A DNA stretch of 47,062 bases from a virus, in the IMG/VR virus record IMGVR_UViG_3300030012_003219, positions 1 through 47,062 of that record; one strand, given 5' to 3'. Positions 1 to 8,578 of this stretch are shown here, piece after piece; positions within the stretch are counted from its first letter, which is position 1, and each line of letters opens with the position of its first letter. A program made the position numbers and the translations under genes. The notes under the pieces are model-generated. The model was given only the letters and a program-made list of their open reading frames with translations. It did not search any database and was not told where the DNA came from.

Positions 1-195
1 TCGTGGTTAAGTAAAAATGTTAGACCACTAGTATTAATATTTTTAATAGTATGCACCATGCTATTAATATTTATAGACGCAGGTGCATTAAATTTTGAAG
101 TTAAATCCAGTTGGGTTGATTTACTTCAGTTAGTATTAATAACAGTGATCGGCGCTTACTTTGGTGGTCGATCAATAGAAAAAGTAAAAAAATAA
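1..195 (+). CDS. Holin-like membrane protein, C-terminal part (5' end outside window)
   Basis: The reading frame is open from base 1 to a TAA at 193-195 and encodes 64 residues of the end of a protein. It shows a hydrophobic helix (roughly residues 9-25, LVLIFLIVCTMLLIFI), a polar linker, a second hydrophobic stretch (about 42-52) and a basic tail ending GGRSIEKVKK. Small membrane proteins with a closing GGRS-[IY]-EK tail are common in marine phages and are usually annotated as holin-like. A holin would sit in the inner membrane and time the release of the endolysin. The N terminus lies before the window, so the total number of membrane segments is unknown. Only 4 bases separate it from the next start, so it is probably part of the same late operon. 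Confidence 0.55.
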   Translation, partial: SWLSKNVRPLVLIFLIVCTMLLIFIDAGALNFEVKSSWVDLLQLVLITVIGAYFGGRSIEKVKK

Positions 196-199
196 AATT

Positions 200-565
200 A
201 TGGGAATAAATTCACAAGAAGTTTCTTACGGCTTTGGGCAAATGGGCAGTGGTTACTTAGATGATACAGGTGCTTTAACACCACCAACAGGTAAAGTTAT
301 AGTTGCAATAACTGTAGTTGCAGCAGCTAAATTTAGTACTTTAACAGCAGACACTTCTTACTATGAGGCTGCAAACGGAAGTGATGGTGTTGCCTTTATA
401 GGTACAGCAACTCAAGTTACTGCTAATGGAGCTAATAGTGAGGCTATTGCATCTGCTGACGAATTTGCAACTGGTGTTACTATATATGGTAGATGGACAG
501 CTTGCACTTTAGCAGCTGGTAAAGTAGTTGTTTACTACGGTCCTGCATCTCATCCTATTTCGTAA
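200..565 (+). CDS. Small beta-rich protein, probable virion surface/decoration component
   Basis: This 121-residue protein is rich in Ala, Thr, Gly and Val and almost devoid of charge. It alternates short beta-prone strands with small-residue turns, for example GKVIVAITVVAAAKF near residues 31-45 and GRWTACTLAAGKVVVYYG near the end. There is no signal peptide or membrane helix. Its composition resembles the three paralogous small proteins at 41849-43153, which suggests a beta-sandwich head or tail decoration protein, but no specific family is recognised. Its stop codon overlaps the next start (TAATG at 562-566), implying translational coupling with the lectin-like gene that follows. Confidence 0.6.
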   Translation: MGINSQEVSYGFGQMGSGYLDDTGALTPPTGKVIVAITVVAAAKFSTLTADTSYYEAANGSDGVAFIGTATQVTANGANSEAIASADEFATGVTIYGRWTACTLAAGKVVVYYGPASHPIS

Positions 566-1329
566 TGCTAGGACTAGGAAATAGTATAATAGGTGGTGCA
601 GCGTTAGATCAGTTTACTCCAGCTAGTATAAATAACTTAGCTTTATGGTTAAAAAATGGTACTGGAATTACATCTGATGGTGGAACTCCAGATAAAGTAA
701 GTCAATGGGATGATTCATCAGGTAATGATAATCACGCTGTTCAAAGCACTAGTGGTAATCAAGCTTCTTTAGTTAGTGGTGGTCTTGATTTTGAAGAAGA
801 TAATCAACATCATTATGATCTTGATACTAACGGTAATGCTGGTGGTAAAATAGCAGTATCAGCAAACCATAACTTTATAGTGGGTTTTGTTGTAACACCA
901 GAAAACCCTACAACTGGTGGCACTGCACATAGAAATTGTGTTTTAGGTGATGACGGCAATGAGTTTATTGATTTTCAATCTGATAAAGTTGCTATTAATT
1001 GTTCTGGTACTGAAACTACTTACATAGGCGACTCTGCTTTGTTTTCAGATGGTACTATAGCAGCTGTTGTTATAAGTAGAAACGATGGGTCAACTGGTAC
1101 TTTCAACATTACTATAAATGGAGTTACGCCTGCTGGATCTTATTTTGGAAGCACCCAAACAAATCCTAAAGCTGTTGAATTTAGCGAAATAGGAGTTAGG
1201 CTCGGTTCACAAAGACCTTTAGATGGAATAATACACGAGTTAGTAGTTTACGATCTTGGAACAGGTACACATACAGCTGCTGAATTAACAGCTTTAAACA
1301 ATTACTTTACAAGTAAATTTGGAATATAA
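565..1329 (+). CDS. LamG/concanavalin-like jelly-roll protein, probable virion adhesin or decoration
   Basis: This 254-residue protein has the layout of a laminin-G/concanavalin-like lectin domain. After a short glycine-rich lead comes INNLALWLKNGTGI (about residues 22-35), then KVSQWDDSSGNDNHA (about 44-58). It then runs through alternating strands to GIIHELVVYDLGTG and a closing helix, AAELTALNNYFTSKFGI. The WxDxSGNxNHA block and the final 'elv-y...ls..e...l..yl..k' segment are typical of LamG-like folds in Bacteroidota and phage proteins, which bind glycans or stack on capsids. No signal peptide is present, so it is more likely a virion part than a secreted product. The start overlaps the preceding stop. 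Family-level confidence is moderate and the ligand is unknown. Confidence 0.6.
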   Translation: MLGLGNSIIGGAALDQFTPASINNLALWLKNGTGITSDGGTPDKVSQWDDSSGNDNHAVQSTSGNQASLVSGGLDFEEDNQHHYDLDTNGNAGGKIAVSANHNFIVGFVVTPENPTTGGTAHRNCVLGDDGNEFIDFQSDKVAINCSGTETTYIGDSALFSDGTIAAVVISRNDGSTGTFNITINGVTPAGSYFGSTQTNPKAVEFSEIGVRLGSQRPLDGIIHELVVYDLGTGTHTAAELTALNNYFTSKFGI

Positions 1330-1359
1330 AATTAAATATTAATAATTAAATTAAATAAA

Positions 1360-1665
1360 ATGGCAACAACAAAATTAAAAGGAACAAGTAAAAAAATTAA
1401 AGAACTTAAAGGTGTTAAACCTGAAAAAATAACTGATGAGCAATTAACAGAAATACAAAATATCATAAACGGTATAAATAGAGCACAGATGGAATTGGGA
1501 CAAATGGAAACAAAAAAACACTCTATATTACACCAGATATCTATATTGCAAGAGCAAGTTGGAGAAATGAAAGATGTTTTTGAAAAAGAATATGGCACTG
1601 CTGATATTAATATTCAAGATGGAGTTATAAATTATTCAAAAGAAAATGGCCAAGCTGATTCGTAA
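1360..1665 (+). CDS. Small coiled-coil protein of unknown function
   Basis: This protein has 101 residues. A basic N terminus (KLKGTSKKIKELKG) is followed by a long, almost uninterrupted heptad-like helix from about residue 24 to 78 (ending around GEMKDVFEKEYG), then a short polar tail. Small coiled-coil proteins of this type often lie a few genes upstream of terminase genes in marine phages, but I do not recognise a function. It is preceded by an A/T-only leader containing aattaaattaaat at 1344-1356 and no Shine-Dalgarno sequence. Its end overlaps the next gene by 20 bases. Confidence 0.6.
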   Translation: MATTKLKGTSKKIKELKGVKPEKITDEQLTEIQNIINGINRAQMELGQMETKKHSILHQISILQEQVGEMKDVFEKEYGTADINIQDGVINYSKENGQADS

Positions 1666-1867
1666 AATATCTGTAGGTAAAGATTATAAAAATGATGCTA
1701 TGCACTACGCTGTAGGGCAAGAAGTCTATGGTGGACATACTATTTGTAATATATTAGAAGAAGAAGAAAAATACTCTATATATATTAAAAAAAATAAAGA
1801 TGTATTACCTTGGAAAGACTTTAATAAAAACATGGCTGTATCGGTAGAGTATAATTTAGAATACTAA
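1646..1867 (+). CDS. Conserved-looking small phage protein of unknown function
   Basis: This 73-residue protein starts inside the end of the previous gene. It begins with a basic stretch (MAKLIRKISVGKDYKNDAMH), has a compact beta-prone core (AVGQEVYGGHTICNILEEE) and ends in aromatic and acidic residues. The ISVGKDYKNDAMHY pattern gives the impression of a small conserved phage family, but no function is known to me. The stop overlaps the next ATG (TAATG at 1864-1868), so it is very probably translated as part of the same operon. Confidence 0.55.
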   Translation: MAKLIRKISVGKDYKNDAMHYAVGQEVYGGHTICNILEEEEKYSIYIKKNKDVLPWKDFNKNMAVSVEYNLEY

Positions 1868-2457
1868 TGAAAAGTGTTTACAACTTTGTTGTAAAGCCAA
1901 AAGGAGAAAGATATAATAATAAAAAGAAAATTGGTGATTCAGAATTAATACTTAATACTGAAATATTTAACCATCAGTTTGTAAATAGAGAAGCAAAAGT
2001 TATATCTACACCTATAATTGGCGATACAGATATAAAGCCTGGCGATACTGTTATTGTACATCATAATGTATTTCGTAGATGGCACGATGTAAAAGGTGTA
2101 GAAAAAAATAGTAAAGCTTATTTTAATGAAGACACTTATTTTATAAACCACGACCAGATCTTTTTATATAAAAGAAAAAATCAGTGGATAGCTCCAAAAG
2201 GTTATTGTTTTGTAAAACCTTTAAGAGCTGTAGATCAATTTAATATTGAACACGAAAAACCGTTGCAAGGTATTGTTAAATATTCAGATGGTACCGTAAA
2301 CGTGAATGATCTAGTTGGTTTTAGGCCAAATAGTAAATACGAGTTTATTGTTGATGGCGAAAGACTATATAGAGTTTTATCTAATTTTATTACAATTAAA
2401 TATGAGTATCAAGGAAACGAAGAAGAGTATAATCCAAGCTGGGCGAAAAGCAGTTGA
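1867..2457 (+). CDS. GroES-like co-chaperonin with two tandem Cpn10-like domains
   Basis: This protein has 196 residues. Residues about 5-103 follow the Cpn10 (GroES) layout. An N-terminal strand (NFVVKPKG) is followed by a variable segment where the mobile loop would be, then a strand before IKPGDTVIVHHNVFR (56-70), which matches the 'vkvGDtVlf.k' signature. The domain closes with FNEDTYFINHDQIFLYK (86-102), which matches the GroES end 'geeYlilredDIla'. Residues about 112-180 repeat the plan: GYCFVKPLR, then PLQGIVKYSDG, VNVNDLVGFRPNSKYEF and RLYRVLSNFITI. Known phage co-chaperonins such as T4 gp31 have one domain and pair with GroEL to fold the capsid protein; a tandem form is known in chloroplast Cpn20. 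Its place just before the packaging and head genes fits capsid folding. The assignment rests on motif reading only. Confidence 0.6.
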   Translation: MKSVYNFVVKPKGERYNNKKKIGDSELILNTEIFNHQFVNREAKVISTPIIGDTDIKPGDTVIVHHNVFRRWHDVKGVEKNSKAYFNEDTYFINHDQIFLYKRKNQWIAPKGYCFVKPLRAVDQFNIEHEKPLQGIVKYSDGTVNVNDLVGFRPNSKYEFIVDGERLYRVLSNFITIKYEYQGNEEEYNPSWAKSS

Positions 2458-2680
2458 TGAATTAATTAAAGTAGCAGAAGAAAAGATTATTACAAATACA
2501 GAAGATGATGTATCAGCTGATAGATTAAAAAACGCAGCAGCTACTAAAAAATTAGCTATATTTGATGCATTTGAAATACTTAACAGAATCCAAGAAGAAG
2601 AAAACTTGCTTGAGGGAAAAACACCTAAAGAGACAGAGAAAAAAACTTTTAAAGGATTCGCAGAAGGTAGATCTAAGTAA
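2402..2680 (+). CDS. terS: Candidate terminase small subunit
   Basis: This predicted 92-residue protein is mostly helical and highly charged. The ATG at 2402 was chosen rather than an in-frame ATG at 2315 because the upstream part would be hydrophobic nonsense inside the co-chaperonin gene. From 2402 the product begins MSIKETKKSIIQAGRKAVDE and looks like a real soluble protein. It overlaps the end of the previous gene by 56 bases and its stop overlaps the TerL start (TAATG at 2677-2681). A small helical protein directly before TerL is the usual place for the DNA-recognition subunit of the packaging motor. No helix-turn-helix is obvious, so the call rests mainly on context. Confidence 0.5.
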   Translation: MSIKETKKSIIQAGRKAVDELIKVAEEKIITNTEDDVSADRLKNAAATKKLAIFDAFEILNRIQEEENLLEGKTPKETEKKTFKGFAEGRSK

Positions 2681-4893
2681 TGTACGAGCAAAGTTTAGTT
2701 AAAATAATAGAACCTATTAAACGCACGACTATTAGTCGGCTTAACAAATCTAAAAAATGGAAATATGGATATGATAAAGAACATGATGTCGTGGTTATCT
2801 CAAAAACTGGGCAAATCGGTGAAGTGGTTGAAATACAAAATTTGCGTATTGCGTTGCCGAAACAACCAGTGCGAGTGTACACACATGAGCTAAACAAGTG
2901 GGTAAGATTTAAACAACCAAAAGATTTAGAGCGTTTAAAAAACATATTTGATTGGAGATCATATCCTGAAGAACAAAAAGAACAGTGGTATGATTATATA
3001 GATGAAGAGTTTAAAAGAAGAGATGAAGGTTTTTGGTTTACTAATAATGGTAAGCCAACTTATATAACTGGTACGCATTACATGTATTTGCAGTGGAGTA
3101 AAATAGATGTAGGCGCGCCAGACTTTAGAGAAGCAAATAGATTATTCTATATATTCTGGGAAGCTTGTAAAGCAGATAAAAGATGTTATGGTATGTCTTA
3201 CCTTAAAAACCGTCGTTCTGGTTTTTCTTTTATGTCGAGTGCTGAAACAGTTAATTTAGCTACATTAGCGAGTGATAGTAGATATGGTATATTATCTAAA
3301 ACAGGTGCTGATGCAAAAAAAATGTTTACAGATAAAGTTGTACCTATTAGTATAAACTATCCGTTTTTCTTTAAACCTATTCAAGATGGTATGGATAGGC
3401 CAAAGTCTGAGCTTGCTTATAGAGTACCTGCTAGTAAGTTTACAAGAAAAAAGATTACAGCTAACGAAAAGCTAGAAGATATACAAGGATTAGATACAAC
3501 TATTGATTGGAAAAACACAGGTGACAATAGTTATGACGGTGAAAAGCTAAACTTGTTAGTGCATGATGAAAGTGGTAAGTGGGAAAGACCTGACAATATA
3601 TTAAATAATTGGCGTGTTACAAAAACATGTTTACGATTAGGTAGTAGAATTATTGGTAAGTGCATGATGGGTTCAACATCAAACGCTTTAGATAAAGGTG
3701 GTAATAACTTTAAAAAATTATACAATGCATCAGATGTCACTAAGAGAAATAGAAATGGCCAGACAAAATCTGGTTTATACTCTTTGTTTATCCCAATGGA
3801 GTGGAACTACGAAGGATTTATTGATGAGTTCGGAATTCCAGTATTCACTACTCCTAACAGCGATGTGTTTGCCCCAGACGGTGAACTAATAGATGTAGGC
3901 GTAATAGATAATTGGCAAAACGAAGCAGAAGGCTTAAAAGATGATCAAGACGCTTTAAATGAATTTTATCGTCAGTTTCCAAGAACAGAAGAACACGCTT
4001 TTAGAGATGAAACTAAAAACTCTATTTTTAACCTTGTTAAATTATATGAGCAAATAGATTATAACGAGGAAATGGCTAGATCTTTAGGTGTTACAACTGG
4101 CAACTTTCAATGGGTTAACGGTATTAAAGATTCACAAGTAATATTTTATCCAGATCCAAAAGGTAGATTTAAAGTTAGCTGGGTTCCACCTCAGCAGTTA
4201 CAAAACAGAGTGGTACTTAAAAACGGTGTAAAATATCCTGGTAATGAACACATGGGGGCATTTGGTTGTGACTCTTATGATATATCAGGAACTGTAGATG
4301 GAGAAGGTTCTAAAGGAGCATTACACGGCTTAACCAGGTTTAGTATGGAGGACGCTCCTGCGAATAGCTTTTTTTTAGAATACTTATCAAGACCACCTAC
4401 AGCTGAAATATTCTTTGAAGATGTATTAATGGCATTAGTATTTTATGGTATGCCAATACTTGCAGAGAACAACAAACCTAGATTACTTTATTATCTTAGA
4501 AGAAGAGGTTATAGAGGATTTAGTATGAATAGGCCAGATAAAATATGGAACAAATTATCTGTAGCTGAAAAAGAAGTAGGTGGTATACCAAACTCAAGTG
4601 AGGATATAAAACAAGCGCATGCAGCTGCAATTGAAATGTATATACAAGATCACGTAGGCATGAAACAAGATGGTAGTTTTGGTAATCTTTACTTTAACGA
4701 GTTGTTAAACGATTGGAGTAAGTTTGATATAAACAAAAGAACAAAATTTGATGCGTCTATAAGCTCTGGTTTAGCTATTATGGCTAACAATAGGCATTTA
4801 TATGCTCCAAATCCTAAGGTTGAAAAACCTAAATTAAACATAAATATTTCCAAGTATAGAAATACTGGAACTAATTCACAAATAATAAAATAA
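2680..4893 (+). CDS. terL: Terminase large subunit (packaging ATPase and nuclease)
   Basis: This 737-residue protein drives ATP-dependent DNA translocation into the prohead and cuts the DNA. The ATPase half has a variant Walker A around residues 176-184 (KNRRSGFSF) followed by helix MSSAETVNLATLA. The Walker B is LNLLVHDESG, with D296 and E297 as the metal-binding and catalytic acidic pair, followed by a segment with the coupling pattern (CMMGSTSN). The nuclease half begins around GAFGCDSYDISG, where D531 and D534 fit the first acidic residues of the RNase H-like centre. Further acidic residues lie in TAEIFFEDVLMAL. The tail is basic and Asn-rich. The length and split motifs fit large-terminase proteins of big podoviruses. 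It is coupled to the candidate TerS and followed 2 bases later by the portal gene. Confidence 0.9.
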   Translation: MYEQSLVKIIEPIKRTTISRLNKSKKWKYGYDKEHDVVVISKTGQIGEVVEIQNLRIALPKQPVRVYTHELNKWVRFKQPKDLERLKNIFDWRSYPEEQKEQWYDYIDEEFKRRDEGFWFTNNGKPTYITGTHYMYLQWSKIDVGAPDFREANRLFYIFWEACKADKRCYGMSYLKNRRSGFSFMSSAETVNLATLASDSRYGILSKTGADAKKMFTDKVVPISINYPFFFKPIQDGMDRPKSELAYRVPASKFTRKKITANEKLEDIQGLDTTIDWKNTGDNSYDGEKLNLLVHDESGKWERPDNILNNWRVTKTCLRLGSRIIGKCMMGSTSNALDKGGNNFKKLYNASDVTKRNRNGQTKSGLYSLFIPMEWNYEGFIDEFGIPVFTTPNSDVFAPDGELIDVGVIDNWQNEAEGLKDDQDALNEFYRQFPRTEEHAFRDETKNSIFNLVKLYEQIDYNEEMARSLGVTTGNFQWVNGIKDSQVIFYPDPKGRFKVSWVPPQQLQNRVVLKNGVKYPGNEHMGAFGCDSYDISGTVDGEGSKGALHGLTRFSMEDAPANSFFLEYLSRPPTAEIFFEDVLMALVFYGMPILAENNKPRLLYYLRRRGYRGFSMNRPDKIWNKLSVAEKEVGGIPNSSEDIKQAHAAAIEMYIQDHVGMKQDGSFGNLYFNELLNDWSKFDINKRTKFDASISSGLAIMANNRHLYAPNPKVEKPKLNINISKYRNTGTNSQIIK

Positions 4894-4895
4894 AT

Positions 4896-7319
4896 ATGGC
4901 ATATTCTGGCAAAAGCTATTTTCCAAGCCAAACAGTTAGTGACGCTGAAAAGTTAAGCTATGACTATGGTTTAAAAGTAAGCAAAGCAATAGAGCAAGAA
5001 TGGTTTAACAACGATAAAGGTTCTAATAGATATAGATCTAATCACAATGATTTTCATAATTTAAGATTGTACGCTAGAGGTGAGCAATCTATACAAAAAT
5101 ATAAGGACGAGCTATCTATAAACGGTGATTTGTCCTATTTAAATTTAGACTGGAAACCTGTACCTATTATTTCAAAGTTTGTAGATATAGTAGTAAATGG
5201 TATAGCTGAAAGAACATATGATATAAACGCTTTTTCTCAATCTCCAAATGGTGTAGAAAAAAGAACTGAGTACATGGAAGCTATAATGAGTGACATGGAA
5301 ATGAGACAGTTTAATCAAGAAGTTAAATCTAGATTTAATATAGACGTAAAAGAAAGTAACTTAGCTAACGAAGATCTTCCAGAGTCTAGCGAGGAACTAG
5401 GTATACACATGCAGCTTAATTATAAGCAAGCAGTAGAATTAGCTGAAGAACAAGCGTTAAGTGTTTTATTTGAAGGAAATAAATATGAATTAACTAAAAA
5501 AAGATTTTATCAAGACCTTACTGTTTTAGGCATAGGTGCTGTTAAAACTTCTTTTAACACTTCAGAAGGCGTTGTCATAGATTACGTAGATCCTGCTGAG
5601 TTAGTTTATTCTTATACTGACTCTCCTTATTTTGATGATATATACTATGTTGGTGAAGTTAAATCTATACCTGTTAACGAACTAGCAAAACAATTTCCTC
5701 ATTTATCAGAAAGCGACCTTGAAGATATAATGAAAAATAAAAATTATAATAAAAACAATTATAATACTAGATATTCCACAGATAAAGAAGATAACAACAC
5801 CGTTCAAGTTTTATATTTTAATTATAAAACTTATATGAATGAGGTTTATAAAATAAAAGAAACTGGTACTGGTGCTGATAAAATTATCCCTAAAGATGAT
5901 CAATTTAATCCACCAGAAAATATGGAAGGAGGTTTTGGTAGAATGTTGAGATCTATAGAAACTCTTTATGATGGCGCTATGATTCTTGGTACTGATAAAT
6001 TGTTAAAATGGGAAATGTCAAAAAACATGATGCGACCTAAAAGTGATTATACTAAAGTAAAAATGAATTATGCTATAGTTGCACCTAGAATGTACAACGG
6101 TAAAATAGATTCTTTAGTTAGACGTATAACAGGTTTTGCAGATATGATACAGCTTACTCATTTAAAGCTACAACAAGTATTATCGAGAATGGTTCCTGAC
6201 GGTGTTTACTTGGATGCCGATGGATTAGCAGAAGTTGATTTAGGCAATGGAACTAATTATAACCCGCAAGAAGCTTTAAATATGTTTTTCCAAACTGGTA
6301 GTGTTATAGGAAGAAGCTTTACATCAGAAGGCGATATGAATCCAGGTAAAGTGCCTATTCAAGAAATAACATCTGGTAGCGGTGGTAATAAAATGCAAGC
6401 TCTTATTGGTAATTATAATTATTATCTACAGATGATAAGAGACGTAACAGGTCTTAATGAAGCTAGAGATGGTAGCATGCCAGATAAAAATGCTTTAGTT
6501 GGTGTTCAAAAATTAGCTGCAGCAAATAGTAACACTGCGACTAGACATATATTACAAGCAGGTTTATATTTAACAGCTGAAACAGCAGAGTGCTTATCAC
6601 TTAGAATATCTGATATTATAGAGTATTCTCCAACTAAAGATGCTTTTATACAAGCCATAGGTGCTCATAATGTAGCAACTCTTGAAGAAATGTCCGAACT
6701 ACATCTTTATGATTTTGGTATATTTATAGACCTTACGCCAGACGAAGAAGAAAAAGCTATTTTAGAAAACAATATACAAATGGCGTTACAACAAAAAAGT
6801 ATAGAGCTTGAAGATGCTATTGATCTTAGAGAAATAAGAAACATAAAGCTTGCTAATCAACTTCTTAAAATACGTAGAAAAAGAAAAGAAGAAAAAGATA
6901 GAAGACTTCAAATGGAAAATATCCAAGCACAAAGTCAGTCAAACGCTCAAGCGGCTCAAGTTGCTGCCCAGGTTGATGTACAAAAAAATCAAGCTTTAAA
7001 TGCTAGCAAAGCTGAGTTGATGCAAATAGAAGCTCAGATAGAATCTCAAAAAATGCTTGCTGAAGTTAATCTTAAAAAAGAATTAATGGCTTTAGAGTTT
7101 CAATATAACATGCAGTTAAAAGGTGCTGAAGTTGAGGGCATGAAAAGTAGAGAAAAAGAAAAAGAAGATAGAAAAGACGAAAGAACAAAGATACAAGCCA
7201 CTCAACAATCAGAAATGATTGATCAAAGAAAAAGTGGTAAACCACCTAAAAACTTTGAATCCGCAGGTAATGATATACTAGGCGGAGGATTTGATTTAGG
7301 TAGTTTTGATCCTAAGTAG
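4896..7319 (+). CDS. Portal protein
   Basis: This 807-residue protein lies between TerL and the scaffold/capsid genes, the canonical place of the portal, the dodecameric ring through which DNA enters and leaves the head. The N-terminal half mixes helices and strands, including DWKPVPIISKFVDIVVNGI, the kind of segment seen in the portal wing and stem. A long helical region from about residue 600 becomes a Gln/Ala/Glu/Lys-rich coiled coil (about 655-770), as expected of a long barrel or crown region. The last 30 residues are Gly- and Asp-rich (ILGGGFDLGSFDPK) and may contact scaffold or internal proteins. No other function fits as well. The length is at the large end for portals but similar to those of big podoviruses. 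Confidence 0.8.
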   Translation: MAYSGKSYFPSQTVSDAEKLSYDYGLKVSKAIEQEWFNNDKGSNRYRSNHNDFHNLRLYARGEQSIQKYKDELSINGDLSYLNLDWKPVPIISKFVDIVVNGIAERTYDINAFSQSPNGVEKRTEYMEAIMSDMEMRQFNQEVKSRFNIDVKESNLANEDLPESSEELGIHMQLNYKQAVELAEEQALSVLFEGNKYELTKKRFYQDLTVLGIGAVKTSFNTSEGVVIDYVDPAELVYSYTDSPYFDDIYYVGEVKSIPVNELAKQFPHLSESDLEDIMKNKNYNKNNYNTRYSTDKEDNNTVQVLYFNYKTYMNEVYKIKETGTGADKIIPKDDQFNPPENMEGGFGRMLRSIETLYDGAMILGTDKLLKWEMSKNMMRPKSDYTKVKMNYAIVAPRMYNGKIDSLVRRITGFADMIQLTHLKLQQVLSRMVPDGVYLDADGLAEVDLGNGTNYNPQEALNMFFQTGSVIGRSFTSEGDMNPGKVPIQEITSGSGGNKMQALIGNYNYYLQMIRDVTGLNEARDGSMPDKNALVGVQKLAAANSNTATRHILQAGLYLTAETAECLSLRISDIIEYSPTKDAFIQAIGAHNVATLEEMSELHLYDFGIFIDLTPDEEEKAILENNIQMALQQKSIELEDAIDLREIRNIKLANQLLKIRRKRKEEKDRRLQMENIQAQSQSNAQAAQVAAQVDVQKNQALNASKAELMQIEAQIESQKMLAEVNLKKELMALEFQYNMQLKGAEVEGMKSREKEKEDRKDERTKIQATQQSEMIDQRKSGKPPKNFESAGNDILGGGFDLGSFDPK

Positions 7320-7348
7320 GAATTTATTAATTATTATTATATTATATT

Positions 7349-8560
7349 ATGGAAGAAAAATTAGAAGAGGTAGTTGAAGAAACTACACAAAACAACAATC
7401 AACAAGATCCAGGTGATGAAAACGTGGTGAAAGTTGATGAAAGTAAATTTGAATCTGCTGGCGACGATAGTATCATAAAAGTAGATTTAAGTAAACCACC
7501 AACACCAAAAGAACAAGAAAATGAAACTAAAGAAGACAACGCTGACGACAGCGGAGTGGTTACAGAGCCTGAAAATGCCGAGTCCACACAAGAACAAGAA
7601 GAAGTACAACCGGAAGCAGAAGCACAAGAAACTCCAGTACTAGAAGAAATAACTGAAGAACAAGTTGAAGAAGCTGAGGAAGTAGCAGACAAAGTTGAAG
7701 AAGCTATTGCCGAAGCAGAAGCAACTGGAAAACCACTACCAGAAAATATTCAAAAGTTAATGGATTTTATGGAAGAAACTGGTGGTGATATAAATGATTA
7801 CGTTAAGCTTAATCAAGATTATTCAAAGCTAGATGATCAAAATCTACTTTATGAATATTACAAGCAAACAAAACCTCATTTAAACAATGAAGAAATTAGC
7901 TTCCTTATGGAAGATTCGTTTTCTTACGACGAAGAAGTTGACGAAGAAAGAGATATACGAAGAAAAAAATTAGCGCTAAAAGAGCAAGTTGCCAGCGCTA
8001 GAGCCCACTTGGACGGGCAAAAGTCCAAATACTATGAAGAGATTAAAGCTGGGTCAAAGTTGACTCAAGAACAACAAAAGGCTGTAGATTTCTTTAATAG
8101 ATACAACAAAGAATCAGAGGCAAATGAAAAGGCAGTTAAAAAGAACTCTGATATTTTTACACAAAAAACTAATCAAGTTTTTAACGATAAGTTCAAAGGT
8201 TTTGAATATAATGTCGGTGATAAAAAATACAGGTTTAATGTAAACAATGCTGAAGAGGTTAAAAATACTCAAAGCGATATAAGTAATTTTACCAAAAAGT
8301 TTTTGGATAAGAAAAATGCTTTAATAGATGCTAAGGGTTATCATAAATCTTTATATACAGCGATGAATGCAGATGCTGTTGCAAAACACTTTTATGAACA
8401 AGGAAAAGCTGACGCTATGAAAAATAGTGTTGCTAAAGCTAAAAATGTAGATATGAATCCAAGACAAAGTCATGGAAAAATTGAAGCTGGAGGTTTAAAG
8501 TTTAAAGTGCTAGGCAATAATGCTGCTGATTTTAAAGTTAAAAATAAAAACAAATCATAA
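7349..8560 (+). CDS. Acidic scaffold-like / prohead assembly protein
   Basis: This protein has 403 residues and sits between portal and major capsid protein, the usual place for a scaffolding protein. The first 130 residues are extremely rich in Glu, Gln, Asp and Pro and almost certainly disordered. A charged helical region follows (about 130-290). The C-terminal 60 residues become basic (KNSVAKAKNVDMNPRQSHGK to FKVKNKNKS), like the capsid-binding helix-turn-helix at the end of many scaffolds. Acidic disordered arms followed by helices and a basic end are characteristic of scaffolds, which chaperone capsid shell growth and then leave the prohead. No protease motif is seen. The leader is pure A/T and ends tattatattATGG, nearly identical to the leader at 10112-10128. 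Confidence 0.65.
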   Translation: MEEKLEEVVEETTQNNNQQDPGDENVVKVDESKFESAGDDSIIKVDLSKPPTPKEQENETKEDNADDSGVVTEPENAESTQEQEEVQPEAEAQETPVLEEITEEQVEEAEEVADKVEEAIAEAEATGKPLPENIQKLMDFMEETGGDINDYVKLNQDYSKLDDQNLLYEYYKQTKPHLNNEEISFLMEDSFSYDEEVDEERDIRRKKLALKEQVASARAHLDGQKSKYYEEIKAGSKLTQEQQKAVDFFNRYNKESEANEKAVKKNSDIFTQKTNQVFNDKFKGFEYNVGDKKYRFNVNNAEEVKNTQSDISNFTKKFLDKKNALIDAKGYHKSLYTAMNADAVAKHFYEQGKADAMKNSVAKAKNVDMNPRQSHGKIEAGGLKFKVLGNNAADFKVKNKNKS

Positions 8561-8578
8561 ATTTAAAATTATTACAAA

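Noticed and set aside
2315-2401. ATG at 2315 as the start of the candidate small terminase
   Set aside because: The extra residues are a hydrophobic out-of-frame reading of the co-chaperonin gene; the product is coherent only from 2402.
3181-3240. Possible loss of ATPase function in TerL because Walker A is not GxxxxGK[ST]
   Set aside because: Large terminases commonly have deviant Walker A motifs; KNRRSGFSF keeps the basic and Gly/Ser positions and the Walker B is intact.
7399-7692. Antisense Ser/Cys-rich frame opposite the acidic scaffold-like gene
   Set aside because: Ser/Cys richness is the complement of Glu- and Ala-rich codons; no independent start context or conserved text.
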